In this document: positions 10,635 to 21,799 of the stretch, piece after piece | How the letters are laid out: the number at the start of each line of letters is the position of its first letter | Position numbering within the stretch: position 1 is the stretch's first letter | Origin: Stictocephala bisonia | Lineage: Eukaryota; Arthropoda; Insecta; Hemiptera; Membracidae | DNA: 64,000 bases | Reading direction: 5' to 3' | NCBI GenBank assembly: GCA_035578905.1 | Contig: JAQJVL010000260.1 | Location: forward strand, 62,001 to 126,000 | Made by a program: the position numbers and the translations under genes | Notes under the pieces: model-generated | Databases searched by the model: none | Seen by the model: the letters and a program-made list of their open reading frames with translations, nothing else | What the model was told of the DNA's origin: nothing

Positions 10635-10672
10635 TTGAAGGTAATCCAACCAACTGTTTGGATTACCTTCAA
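10635..10672. repeat. Perfect 15-bp inverted repeat, 8-base loop
   Basis: TTGAAGGTAATCCAA at 10635-10649 and its exact complement TTGGATTACCTTCAA at 10658-10672. A stable hairpin within the LINE mosaic. No poly-T after it; role unknown. Confidence 0.9.
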
Positions 10673-11379
10673 ACAGCTAATGCAGTGTTTACAACAAAAA
10701 ATTAATGTATTAACACAGAGCCAAAAAAAAGAAAGTATCGTTTAAGGTAAATAATTGGTATACTCCACAACTAGCAAACAAGAAAAAGCAACTAATGCTT
10801 CTATTTGGTTTATATTAAAAAAGTGAAACTAATAGTGCTAGGTTAAAATATGTTAAATGTAGAAGTGAGAATAAAAATTGGAGGCAAAAAAATCATGCAA
10901 TTTGAAATTTATTGAGAACTCAAACAACAAATGCTAAGCAGCTTGGAATCTAATCAATAAATCAATAGTATTGCCAAAAACCAACAGTGTCTCCTGAGGA
11001 ATTCAACAACTTTTTTTATTAATTCTGTGAATGACATCAGTGATTTTATAGTGAAGCCAAATATCACTGCTCTAGAGCTAATGATTCAAAATTGCCCTAT
11101 GCCTAATGTTCATCCTAAATCCTTTAATTTCTCCCCAGTTTCATCAGAAACTGTTTAACATATTGTTAATTTAATATGGAGTGATTGTTATACTTAATAT
11201 TGGAGTGATGAGCCAGAGTTTGAGCGAAATAGACGTTAGTCAGAGTTCTTATCTAATCAGTGACTGCCTGCCATAGCTGCTCTGTATGCAGTGTGCTCAC
11301 CGGTATATCCTGTCAAATTTGGCCTAATTTGCTGTTTTTATTTAAAAAAATTGTCTTGTGGTTTATTAAAATTTGTTCT

Positions 11380-11841
11380 GAAATGTCAAATTGTAAAGTA
11401 TGTTTGTCTTCCTTCCAAAAAAGATATGAAAATCGTGTGTGTCGACTGTCTGAGTGGCATTATAAAGCGTCATAATTGGCCCCCCCATATCAAGGGCAAA
11501 AAAAGGGTCATCATGGAAAGTGTGCGAGGATGACCCAAGCGGACATCGACTGCCTTGCTGAGCAAAACTGCGTCTAGAGATGTGATCCCTGTAATTCAAC
11601 CCGCAGAAAAAGTATGTGCCTTGAGCACGGCACACACAAGGGTGGAAGTGGAGTGTCACTTGATGACATCATGAAGACACCTAAGGACATACAAAGTGAC
11701 CAAAATAAAACTGTTACTGACTTCAATCATTCCTATGATGTACTACAAGAAAAACTCCAAGAAAATACAGACAAACTAGTTATCATTGAAAGTTATATAA
11801 AGGAGATTGAACTTTACAAAAATGAAAATGCTTCCCTCTAA
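11380..11841 (+). pseudogene. LINE ORF1-like protein with PHD-type zinc finger and coiled coil
   Basis: A start at 11383 gives MSNCKVC, then in shifting frames a cysteine/histidine series including W..H..C..M-T-Q-A-D-I-D-C-type text and RCDPCNSTRRKS, which fits a PHD-like treble-clef finger, followed at 11655-11840 by a heptad-rich segment (SYDVLQEKLQENTDKLVIIE). PHD finger plus coiled coil is a known ORF1 layout in CR1/Jockey-group LINEs. The frame is broken around 11475 and 11575. RNA-binding or chaperone role by analogy only. Confidence 0.55.
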
Positions 11842-13214
11842 AACAAGGTTAATATCTTAGAAAATAAATTAGAGTTAAAAAAATTATTCGAAGAACTGTC
11901 TGGAGTTACACAGATTCTAAAAATGTTCCTGACGAATTTAATAATTATAGTTTAACAGTTGTCAATGAAGTATTTGGGAATAGTTTACCTCCTGAAAATT
12001 TTTAAAATTTAGAATACTAAAGTGATTATCCACAACATACGGAAGTAACGTCGATGTTTGTTGGCCCTATCTAGCCTGACGATGTTGTGAAGATAATTAT
12101 ATCTTTGAAAAATGGTAAATCTCCTGGTGTGGATGGTATCAAATCAATTTTATTAAAGAATATTTATCCTAGTATTATAAAGGAATTAACATTTTAAAGG
12201 AATTAATCCTAGAATGATAAACCTAAGTTTAAGCACTGGTGTTTTCCCAGATTCTTAAAAAAAAAAGACTGTGGTTGTTTCAATACACGGGTAGTCAATC
12301 TACAATTTGTTCAGATTTCAGGCGAATATAATTAATTTTAACCATTTCAAAAATATTTGAAAAAAATTATGAAAGAAAAATTATTAAAATTTTTAAATAC
12401 TAATAATTTTTTAGCCAAAAACAGTATGGTTTTAGAAGTGGTATAGAACTGAATTGAACTGAATAGAACTGGAAAAAGTGGCAGAGTAAATTCCGAGCTG
12501 TTTTGTAATTTTAGTTTGTAATCTGTTTTTAGGTGTGGAATAAATCATTATTTTCATTATTTTCATTATTTTCATTAGAATTAGCTTTATTGGAGTTTAT
12601 AAATAACTTAGCAAATGGATTAAATAGTGGTAAATGTGTAAGTGGGTTGTTTTTAGACATTAAAAAGGCCTTCGATACAGTCAACCATGATATACTGCTG
12701 GGAAAACTTCATAAATGTGGTGTGAGAGATGTAGCTCTAAACTGACCTCAAAAGCTATCTAGATAGAAGGCTTCAATGAGTTAAAATTGATGGGGTCTTC
12801 AGTGATTATGGAAAGATAAATTACAGTTACGGTCAGTTTTGGGAGCCCTACTCTTCATAATCTTTATTAATGATTTATGTAATGCCAGATTTACTGGTAA
12901 TTTAATCACTATTATGGATGACACAGCACTTTGCTATGTGGGAAATACTTGGGGTGAAGTGGCAAATGCAATTAATGCAGACCTAGAAGCCCTGTGCTGG
13001 TGGTTTAGTAAAAATAAGTTAGTTTTAAGTACACAGACAGAAGACAACGTATGTAAACTTTGCAAGTACTGAGAGAAAAAATAAAACTATCACCGCAAAT
13101 TATTTACAAAGGTTTAGGTTGTTTAAGTACTTACACAACATGCAATCTTTGTACCGTAATAAAAGCTAGTGAGAGCACTAATATTTTAGTGAAAAAAACC
13201 TTGGAAATTCATAA

Positions 13215-13345
13215 ATTGAAATGAAATAAAAAATGACTTTATTGTACACACAATTGGCAAGGTTAGGATTAAAAAGTCCTCTCTTACACCTAACCATTAA
13301 GTCACGTTTGAGTACATCTTGAGTAAGGTCAGACTTAAATGAAAT
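13215..13345. repeat. Dispersed repeat, copy 1 of GGTTAGG...CCTCTCTTACAC family
   Basis: The core GGCAAGGTTAGGATTAAAAAGTCCTCTCTTACACCTAACC-like stretch here matches the stretch at 15575-15630 (GGCGAAGTTAGGGCTAATAAGCCCTCTCTAGCACTTAACC) in order and spacing. Two diverged copies of one interspersed repeat, class unknown. Confidence 0.55.
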
Positions 13346-13739
13346 CCAATGCCTGATGTCTTATCTGTGCCCTAATACCTTTCATTAAAACAAATTTTAG
13401 AACATCTGGACGAACTGGGAATATATTTTTCCAATTCTTTTAATATATAGATAATTTGCATTAGTTTCTGGCTCAGTCTGCACATTCATACTGAATCGTA
13501 TGTGTAAGTGAAATTATTGTAAAAATAAAACTCAAAATAAAAAAAACGTGTTTTTCTTTCAATTTTTATGATTGTTTCATTTTCATTAAGCATTAATTAA
13601 AATACATGGACAGCATTTCTCATTATATAATTTTCACATCGTTCGTTGAATAGAATACATTATTTTTTGCATTATTAACAAAAAATTATTGACTATTTTC
13701 TTAAGCTTTAAGCTAATAATATATTGATAAAAATTATAA

Positions 13740-13905
13740 ATACAGACAGTGGTATTGACCCACCCACCCAATCATATACGAACAGTGGTATTGACCCACC
13801 CGCCCACCCATACATGGACATTGATATTGACCCACCTGCCCACCCATGATGGGCGGACGGACAATGGTATTGATCCACCTGCCCAATCATACATGGACAG
13901 TGGTT
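13740..13905. repeat. About 51-bp minisatellite, 3-4 degenerate units
   Basis: Units of the form GGACAGTGGTATTGACCCAC followed by C-rich CCGCCCACCCA and TACATGGACA recur from 13745 to 13905. No coding meaning. The hairpin at 13910-13957 follows directly, and a similar tandem-plus-hairpin layout occurs at 41790-41958. Confidence 0.75.
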
Positions 13906-13909
13906 GAGG

Positions 13910-13957
13910 TGTACCAATATAAGGTGTAAGGGTGGACTATCACCTCATATTGGTACA
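13910..13957. repeat. 17-bp inverted repeat (16/17), 14-base loop
   Basis: TGTACCAATATAAGGTG (13910-13926) pairs with CACCTCATATTGGTACA (13941-13957). It is followed by AAAGGATTAA, which resembles the inside-out end of a piggyBac-type element, so this may be a subterminal hairpin of such a terminus. Confidence 0.75.
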
Positions 13958-14260
13958 GAAAGGATTAAATAATTTCCTACTTACCACATTCTACATTTTA
14001 TCAATAAAACTATAGTTAACCGAGAAATTTTAAAGAATCATACATTAAATTAAAATAGGTATATTAATTAAGCATGTGATTAATAGGTATATACCTCTTT
14101 CGTCAAATTTGTATTTCTGTTAAAAACATCAATAGACTTTGTTAAGCTAGTTGATTTATAAGAGTACTTGTGGAGAATCAAGTATAGTTAACTAGCATAA
14201 ATAAAAGTAGGAGGTCTTTTATTCACTGATTTTTTACTTATTATATTTATGTGTTTATAG

Positions 14261-14373
14261 GAAGATCAAGGTTTATACAACAAAAGAGTAAAAAATATGA
14301 TTGAAGATAAAAGGAAACGTCTTCTGGTTAGTATAAATGATCTACGTAGGAAGAATTCGACTCGAGCTACTGG
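14261..14373 (+). CDS. MCM3: MCM3 exon 2 (residues 24-61)
   Basis: Encodes EDQGLYNKRVKNMIEDKRKR and continues to NDLRRKNSTRAT, the conserved MCM3 N-terminal A-domain start (animal MCM3: EDQG-Y, NDLRRKN). Acceptor TTTATAG|GAAGAT; donor GGTAAG within ACTGG|GTAAGA, leaving a codon with two bases that is completed by the first base of exon 3. Frame and phase agree with exons 1 and 3. No stops. Confidence 0.95.
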
Positions 14374-15554
14374 GTAAGAAAACTTATTAAATATCTTGAA
14401 AAGATGCCATCAAGCAATGAGATTACAGGTTCTTTTCTATAGTTTCTTTATCAAAATTTATTTATCTAACATTTTACTTGTTATAGGAATGTTAATGAAA
14501 GCCATGTAAAACAGTTTGTATTAAGGTTTTTTGTCTTCTAGGTAAATCTTGTCAACTGATATGAATGTATGTATATAATGTACATAGCCATAATAAAAAG
14601 GCTGTCTGGGGGTGGCGTAGAACAACCTCCAGGTTAAGTCCTTCCTGTTGTAAAAGGCGACCAAAAGAACACCAAGTTTCTACACACACTCTGACAACTC
14701 CACTTTCCACAAAAATACAATAGAACTCATCCACACTAAATCACTCCGCCCATTCTGCTAAGCAGCTCTTTCACTCGCGTGTCCCAGTTTCTTTGATGAT
14801 CTTGGTGATTGCCAGTGTCATCCCTTTCCTTTTTCTCAAGCAGCAGGCAATTTTCCAAAGGCTGAGGGCTGTTAGGGAGGTTATTGTAACAGAAGAGTGA
14901 GATGTTTTATGTCCAGGCTGGCAGGCTGATTGGGAAACTGAGGATTAAGTTTGACCTTGGGTGGAACAAAGACATGGGGAGGTCGGGTACTTCGTGACCC
15001 AGTTTCTTTCTTTCTGGCTACTTATACTTCCGCTCCTACCTGAACAAGATGAGGAAGGAGTGCATACACTGCCCTGGCATCTAGGACAAACCGCAGCACA
15101 ATTTTTCCAGTGTGACCGTTGGACCCTGAAGAGTCGCTCTGACTGCAGACTGTAGAGGTCCATGGTTTGGACCAGAATCATGTCATAGTGGCATTTTTGA
15201 GAAGAAGACACATGGAACCATGTAGCCTAATATGTTGAATGCATACTTAAGGAAAAAGGCAGATCTAGACTCTTAATTTAGTGGTTTAGAGTGTGGAATG
15301 CCTTGAAGGCAAATAACAAATAAGCCCAGTCCAAAGCTGTGTGATAAAATGGTTCCAGGCTAGTCTTAATTCTAAAGGTTTTTTAGTGGGTAGAAACCGA
15401 GAGTCCCAGACCTTGTTCATAAATGAACTTTACCTTCTCCACTCACAAAATAATTTACATAGCAATTTGATAATGATGGTGTAAGTTTTTACAGAAATAT
15501 TAAGAATGTTCAGTCATCATTTAAGTAATCTGTAGTAAATATTGTGTGTTAAAG
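14374..15554. other. Intron 2, first part; no gene
   Basis: 14590-15250 is less AT-rich than its surroundings and reads like an interspersed repeat (starts near GGGGGTGGCGTAGAACAACC), but I cannot assign it. The open frames here on both strands have no recognisable domain. Confidence 0.35.
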
Positions 15555-15690
15555 TTAAAAAAGTTAAAGATCGTCTTATTTTACCAGGCGAAGTTAGGGC
15601 TAATAAGCCCTCTCTAGCACTTAACCTGAGGACCAACAGGTTAAGGGCGACTTCTGAACCACCACCAGTGACCAGGCAGGTGGAATTGTA
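15555..15690. repeat. Dispersed repeat, copy 2 of GGTTAGG...CCTCTCTTACAC family
   Basis: Second copy of the repeat at 13215-13345, better preserved: TTTTACCAGGCGAAGTTAGG, then CCCTCTCTAGCACTTAACC and a CC/GG-rich tail. Orientation is the same. Confidence 0.55.
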
Positions 15691-15739
15691 AATTTTCAAA
15701 AATAATTGTTTGTTAAGTTATTTACAGAAGATTCTATAC

Positions 15740-18160
15740 CAATCGCGCACACCATTCCAAGGGTGATCTGTCTATTTAGAATTCCACGCTGAAGCCGGAG
15801 ATGCAATCCATTTTGGTCCAGCTCGTACGATAGGGCATCCAGAGATGATTTAACACGCTAGTGTATGACGCAATTGCTGACAGACTTTGTGTCCCATTAT
15901 CCCAGCCTTCTGGACGTCCTATGAATTCGCGTTCTGACGCATTTCCTTGACCAGTGTGAGTGACGATATTTGGATATATTGGCTGCATACAAGGATGGGA
16001 CCGCTCAGACGGTCACCCATCCAAGGGACAGCCACGCTTGATGTTTTTTTTTCCCCCCACGATTGGGAGGACCAGGCTTCAATACCTGGTAACGGCCCCT
16101 AAGCCAAAAGGCTTATTGTGCGCCCTCCTTTACTGGACTTAAAACTTCATCTAATCCAAGATCCTTGAGATTGCCTTGATGAAGTTTTCCTGTGCTACAC
16201 CTTGGCCACGTTCTAATACGCCGCCCAAGGTGAGAGCCCGCTTCTTAGCTAGGGCCGGGCAGTGGAAGAGGATATGCTATCCAGACTCTTCCTCCTCCCC
16301 ACATTTCTCACACAAGAGAATAGCTGTGGGAACCCTATCTTGTTCATGTATGCCGTAAATGTCCAGTGTCCAGTTATAAAACCAACCACCCTTCGGAGTA
16401 CTGATCTTGCAATATAAAGAGCTTCAATCATGTTTGAGTACAATGACCCTAACAGAACCGAGCCTTTGCTTGCCTGTTACCTGGCGTTACCTCCCAGGTT
16501 TTCTGGTGCTTACCAGCAACCCATTTAATTAGAGGCAACTCTCTTAGCGAGGCTGTAAGCAACCCAGCATGTTGGCTCTGGGCCAAAGAGAGGTTTCTTA
16601 GTGCCTCTCTTGGCACAGTAGTCTGCCCTCTCGTTTCCCAGTACTTCGGTGTGACCTGGCACCCATGATATGATTACCCCATTGGAACGAGCCAGCGTTT
16701 TAAGAACCTCTGACAGTCCAAAACTAGATTCGAGGTGAAGTCGAAAGACGCAAGTGACTTTGGTGCCGCTTGGCTGTCTGAGTTCAGATAGATTGTTTTT
16801 ACCATAAGGCCGATGTTTGCCTGAGCACAGCCAGCTATGGCAGCCACTTCCGCCTGAAAACGGTAGCCAGTTTGCCGAGGATAAAACAGATCATTTTTGT
16901 CCTGGCACCGCAGACCCCATAACCAGACCCAAGGATGATTCGTGAGCCATCTGTATATCATGTGATCGTGTTCTTCATTGCAATTGATTCATCTTGTTCC
17001 CAATCTTTTCTGTCACCAATGATGATACGATAGGGTTTGTCAAAGTCAGTTTGTCTGGGCATATTCGAACACATCTCTAGAATGTTCCATTGTAGGATGC
17101 CAGAGTTTTCAGTATGTTAGCTGGCATAGTGAGCTTGCCAGCATCCACTGGTCTGGAGCCTATATGCCGCAACGCTTGTCTCCCCCATCATAAAAATGTT
17201 AAGGGGGGCAGACTTAGCAGCACCTCCATTGCAGATATGGAGATATATGTACCCTTAGATACCCCAAGGATTCCCAAACAAGCTAACCACTGCACCTTGG
17301 ATAGATTTTTTGCAGCAGTGACTTGTTGGACCTAGGGCCACCAGATAATGTTCCATATACAAGAATCGGTCTAACGACCCTCGAATAAAGCCACTATACC
17401 AACTGAGGGTTCAGTCCCCACGTGCATCCAAAGATACGCCTCAGTTATCTATGTAGTCCGAGAGCAGTCTCTGACGTGGAAGAGGTGTCTATTCCAGGTA
17501 AGTTCGTCATCCAACCATACACCCAGATACTTAACTTCCTTAGACCCTGGACGCAATTGCCAAAGATTCTTGGTACTGGTACAACCTCCGCATTCCTTTT
17601 ATTAGTGAATGGTACCATAACCGTCTTACCGGGGTGAACAGATAGCCCCTCCACTATGCACCATGTCTCCACCATGGACAATGCCCTCCTCATAAGGTCG
17701 AGGCATGTCTCCATGTATTTACCTCTTATTAGCATTACAATGTCGTCAGCATAACCCTAAGCGTATATTCCATGCTAGTTGAGTGCTGTGAGGAGATCAA
17801 CAACGACCAGGTTCCACAAGAAGGGTGACAAAATGCCCCCTCGAAAGCGTTCATATCTGAGACCTGGTAAGAGGCTTCTTGCTCCTCTGTCAGAAGCTAT
17901 TTGGGATGCACTTGCCTGACAACGGCCAGCTTCTCCACTGACAACTTTGCAGCAAAGGTCTCTGTGTCGCTTTGCCACTTAGCCCTCTTGTTTTCGCCTC
18001 CAAGCTCCTCCAGTGTCCAAGCATCCCATTCACACCAGGACCTTTGGATGTGGCAGAGGACGAAGCCTGCTGGTGGTTCTTGGGTGTTGCTATATGCGAG
18101 GAGACTGTCTTGTCGTCTTGGCTCCCAGAGGTACCAGATGTACTTGTTCCTCGCACTGTG
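15740..18160 (-). mobile_element. LINE of the I/LOA-like type with RT and RNase H (degenerate)
   Basis: Reading down the minus strand: RT core GGILSPFLWNLVV near 17800-17850, then DIVMLIRGKYMETCLDLM at about 17700-17740 just after the catalytic site, and the thumb with HPGKTVMVPFTNKR. An RNase H domain at 16674-16961 follows (FQAEVAAIAGCAQANIG, then LNSDSQAA with the catalytic D, then WVPG-type text nearby). RNase H after RT is seen in I-superfamily LINEs. Stops and frameshifts throughout. Upstream the RT N-terminus is missing and ORF1-like text abuts it. Confidence 0.7.
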
Positions 18161-19020
18161 CTTTTCCTTCCAAGCTCTTCACCTCAGGGGATCCTCTTCT
18201 TAGGCGGACGCCCATATCCGTCTTCTGGAGATTTCCCTGAGAACGCTCGTCCTCAGACCGAAGCAGCGCATCCTCCTTTCCTGCAGGCAGAGTCGGCGCG
18301 TAGAAGACAAGCTAAGGTTGTCCTTGAGCAGGCCTTTGTGAACTATCCCACCTGTCAACAAATCAATTTTATCAGTGTCAACTTCTATACAATTCCCACG
18401 AGTACCGGGTTGCTACTGTCCCGATTGCTCAGTTTAGAGAGGTAATTACGACTGGGTACTCCCTGGTTCCAAGAAGACTCCGTTAATGATACAGAATATT
18501 AGGCCCCCAGTACCATGAGAACTTTCAGCACGGGTCGCTTAACACCTTAGTCTAGGGCCCACAGTGCCTCTTGTGCAGAGGCTCCTTTGGACACAATTCT
18601 CCGAGTTCTGTCACTCCTTTGGGGGAGTTCATCCTGAGCTGGTTTAGACTTGTGCCAGTACTGACAGTGCTGCTGCCCACTGCCAAGGACTCCAGTCTAG
18701 ATCCGCTGGGATTAGGGAAAACAGGGGCCACAGCAAGTACGATGCAGCCATTGGCTACACAGGTCAACAACACACTACGTTGTTAGCCTTCCCAGATGGT
18801 CTTGAGTACACAGTTGTACCCCTGAGAGTGAAGGGGTTCCTCGATATCCAGCTGCCCGAAGAACCCCCTCGCTCTCTTAACCCCCCATGCTCAATGTTGC
18901 TTGACTCTTTTATCTTACGATTACATCGGAACCCTCCGGTCAAGGCCACAGCTGCTTGTAGTAGTAGTTGTACTACACTGTTTAGATTACATAGTTTAAA
19001 GATTCCCATTTTAAGGAGTA
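18161..19020 (-). mobile_element. Probable 5'/ORF1 part of the preceding LINE
   Basis: GC-richer than the surrounding intron and contiguous with the LINE at 15740-18160. Minus-strand frames are open (for example 18764-19009) but show no decisive motif. Serine/glycine-rich text at 17890-18156 looks like ORF1. Assignment rests on continuity and composition. Confidence 0.4.
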
Positions 19021-19189
19021 TTTGACCCCATTAATTCTGGGTCGACATCATATGTGATGATATATGCACAATTTTAATATACATTTGACACTGTATTTAA
19101 TTGGTTTCTAGTGTGTTCTTCTTGTGAAATCTTAAAACCAATTAGTGATTTTTTAAATGTGATTTTTATTAAAACATACTTTACTTTAT

Positions 19190-19870
19190 TCAAAGAGTGA
19201 AGTAGGCCTTCTAATGGTCAGTTCAGTTGGGGATTAATAGAGTGAAGTAGGCCTTCTAATGGTCAGTTCAGTTGGGGATTCAAAGAGTGAAGTAGGCCTA
19301 CTAATGGTCAGTTCAGTTGGGGATTCAAAGAGTGAAGTAGGCCTTCTAATGGTCAGTTCAGTTGGGGATTCAAAGAGTGAAGTAGGCCTACTAATGGTCA
19401 GTTCAGTTGGGGATTCAAAGAGTGAAGTAGGCCTACTAATGGTCAGTTCAGTTGGGGATTCAAAGAGTGAAGTAGGCCTTCTAATGGTCAGTTCAGTTGG
19501 GGATTCAAAGAGTGAAGTAGGCCTACTAATGGTCAGTTCAGTTGGGGATTCAAAGAGTGAAGTAGGCCTACTAATGGTCAGTTCAGTTGGAGATTCAAAG
19601 AGTGAAGTAGGCCTACTAATGGTCAGTTCAGTTGGGGATTCAAAGAGTGAAGTAGGCCTACTAATGGTCAGTTCAGTTGGGGATTCAAAGAGTGAAGTAG
19701 GCCTACTAATGGTCAGTTCAGTTGGGGATTCAAAGAGTGAAGTAGGCCTACTAATGGTCAGTTCAGTTGGGGATTCAAAGAGTGAAGTAGGCCTACTAAT
19801 GGTCAGTTCAGTTGGGGATTCAAAGAGTGAAGTAGGCCTTCCAATGGTCAGTTCAGTTGGGGATTCAAAC
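19190..19870. repeat. 45-bp minisatellite, 15 units, derived from a SINE
   Basis: GTGAAGTAGGCCTACTAATG plus GTCAGTTCAGTTGGGGATTC plus AAAGA repeats every 45 bases from 19197 to 19827 (15 starts), nearly identical apart from CTAC/CTTC variants and one AGATT. Because 45 is a multiple of three, the array stays open in one frame (MVSSVGDSKSEVGLL repeated); this is not evidence of coding. The unit contains GGGGATTCAAA, the complement of the box B region of the SINE head that closes the array. Confidence 0.95.
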
Positions 19871-19916
19871 CTTGTAGTCTGCCTTGAACTTATAAGTCCA
19901 AAGCCTTAGCCACTTA
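19845..19916 (-). mobile_element. SINE head, copy 2 (end of the minisatellite)
   Basis: Minus-strand GGTTTGAATCC (complement of 19861-19871) matches box B; a degraded box A complement lies near 19903-19913 (GCCTTAGCCACTTA). Related to the heads at 5676 and 63548. The array at 19190-19870 fuses into it without a break. Confidence 0.55.
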
Positions 19917-19924
19917 TTGAATAT

Positions 19925-20620
19925 AATGTTTCAATCAAATGTTATTTGGTCGTCGAGTAGTAATGATGAATTCTCTTTTGTGTTTTTTATATGTAAAATT
20001 TGTAAATAGCATCTAGTTTTTTACTTCTAGGGCTAACATGGATAATTTCTAAATTTTCTTCTACTGAAGAAATTTTATGGTTTTCTTCAATTCAATGTTC
20101 AACAAACGTTCATGAATTGTGAAGTTTTTTTTCCTATATGTACCTTAAATCTTTTACTAAAACTTCTTCCTGTAATATTTAGGACAAGTCGAACATGTAA
20201 TATTATATATTCAAGAATTATTGTATTTGTTTTCATTATTTGTAGATTAATAAGTTATAGTATATTTTTGATGCTGTTCTATGTTTTATATGTATTTTTA
20301 TATCCATGTTTGGAAAATACAGTATATTATGTAAAGATTTGTTAATATCACCATGATACGTCATAAGATTGTAGTTATTTTTGTTAATAGTTTTTTCGTT
20401 ATGTTTATTAATTAATTTACTTATTAAATTTTGTTGATATCCATTATTGATAGCAATTTGTTTGATAATGTTGAGTTGGTCTAGGTCATTTCCTTCTGTA
20501 AGAGGGGTATTTCAGTAGCCTAGGTGTTTGTTCTATTTTTTTAGAATTGGTGTTTGTAAGGTCAAGAAAGTATATGCTGTTAGATTTTTCTATTTCAGTA
20601 GTAAATGTTAGGTTATTTGT
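19925..20620 (-). mobile_element. Penelope-like element fragment (RT end and GIY-YIG tail)
   Basis: 19925-20120 repeats the minus-strand sequence at 4230-4440 with the same motif order (LEIIHVSPRSKKLDAI-type, LLLDDQITF). Further up the minus strand, about 20190-20620, frames read N-x-GYQQNLISKLINKH and a YIGQTGRSF-like stretch degraded to ITGRSFSKRFK. The order RT thumb/linker, GIY-YIG, EHL, KKLD, LLDDQ is that of Penelope-like elements. Multiple frameshifts; inactive. Confidence 0.6.
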
Positions 20621-21590
20621 TCTATCTGATAGTACGAAAGGTTACATTTATGATTTTATTCTATATTATGGTAGCTTTTAATTCCAAATTCAAACTTACT
20701 AAAAACTACCCAAATAGTGAAAATGTTGGGAGAATCTGTTCTAATGTAAGACAATAAAAACCCTGCAACAGGCCTTTATATATATCCTGATTGGTATTAT
20801 ACCATCTCCCAATTAGCTGGAGAATTATGGAACCTCACCAGCACAGTCATAACAAACCAAATGAGCATGCCCCCTGGTCTGAAGAAACTAAGCAAGAAAA
20901 TGAAAAATGGTGATCTATTATCGCATAGAAAAAGAAGTAAGGGTCTAATGACGAATGTGCCTATAAGTGGCCAAACAAGCCCCCCACATCTAAACCATAC
21001 GTAGTTCTTGATTACATTTAACATAGGAGGGGTCGACATAAGTAACCATTTTTTCTCCCCAATAATTTATGAGTAGATTGGAAAAAATTGTACAGGAAAA
21101 CCTTCTTTTGACTGTTTGAGGTTGGGATCGTAAATGATTAAATCTTGTTTAGAAGAAAGTTGAATAACAATAATAAGTCTATGATACACAGAGAATTCAT
21201 TCATAGTGTTATATTTTCAGTTTATAATTATTATAAACTATGTATATTATTTTCCCCCAAACATGTTCATACGTATGTTGAAAGTTAAACTTAACTTTAA
21301 TGAAAAATATACTTTAACTAAGGTCTACCTATAAATTGAAGAATTCAAAATCAGTATTGGAACTGTTAAGACAACATACAGTTCCAATCACGTGTCTTGT
21401 AACATACATCATTACTATAAATATATTAGACCTTGCAGTGGTTAAAAACAGGAGGATTAATTAAAATACTGTAATCAAATACAGATGAGTTTACTGTTTG
21501 TTATGAGTAATACAGTATATACTGTTTTATAACTATTTATCATTCAGAATTTACATTTTAATATCTTTTTTTTAATTAAAATTTTTTTAG
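20621..21590. other. Intron 2, last part; no feature
   Basis: AT-rich intron sequence ending in the polypyrimidine tract ATTTTTTTAG before exon 3. No transposon or exon recognised. Confidence 0.4.
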
Positions 21591-21799
21591 ATTGTTGCAG
21601 AATGCATTTGAGGAACAAGTAGCATTTCAAAGAGCTCTAAAAGAATATGTATCCAGTGTTGATCCTGCCTATTCGTTGGATCATGATGAATTTTTCATAG
21701 CATTTGAAGGCAGCTTTGGCAATAAGCATGTAACACCAAGAACTCTAACTTGTCGCTTTCTAGGGAATTTGGTTTGCTGTGAAGGAATTGTTACTAAAT
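21591..21799 (+). CDS. MCM3: MCM3 exon 3 (residues 61-131)
   Basis: Encodes [20 protein letters not shown], then [20 protein letters not shown] and CCEGIVTKC. These are the MCM3 N-terminal A-domain end and the start of the OB fold; EGSFG-KHV-PRTL and EGIVTKCSLVRPK are MCM3 signatures. The first base completes the split Gly codon of exon 2; the last base (T) is completed by GC of exon 4 to give Cys. Acceptor TTTTTTTAG|ATTG, donor AAAT|GTAAGT. Confidence 0.96.

Larger units (their letters stand above)
9876..13080 (+). mobile_element. Degenerate LINE mosaic with endonuclease, ORF1 and RT parts
   Basis: On the + strand 9876-10510 encodes an apurinic-like endonuclease domain (DFICLSEHW, GGVALYIS, LDGDLNSDF, a YSDH motif). 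Past an A39 run and a gap, 11380-11840 is an ORF1-like segment with a zinc-finger head. RT pieces follow from about 11880: SLKNGKSPGVDGI, FLDIKKAFDTVNHDIL at 12650-12700, GALLFIIFINDL at 12840 and DDTALCYVGN at 12915. The catalytic YADD reads as MDD. Many stops and frameshifts; dead. The ORF1 piece lying between EN and RT shows this is a rearranged mosaic, not one intact copy. Jockey/CR1-like organisation. Confidence 0.75.

Noticed and set aside
17901..18445. Serine/proline-rich + strand frames (100-157 codons)
   Set aside because: Overlapping shadows of a minus-strand LINE in less AT-rich sequence.
19190..19870. CRISPR-like direct repeat array
   Set aside because: Units are contiguous with no unique spacers; it is a minisatellite in a eukaryotic intron.
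19259..19909. Long open frame of MVSSVGDSKSEVGLL repeats as a repeat protein gene
   Set aside because: Open only because the 45-base period is a multiple of three; the unit comes from a SINE head and there is no other sign of coding.
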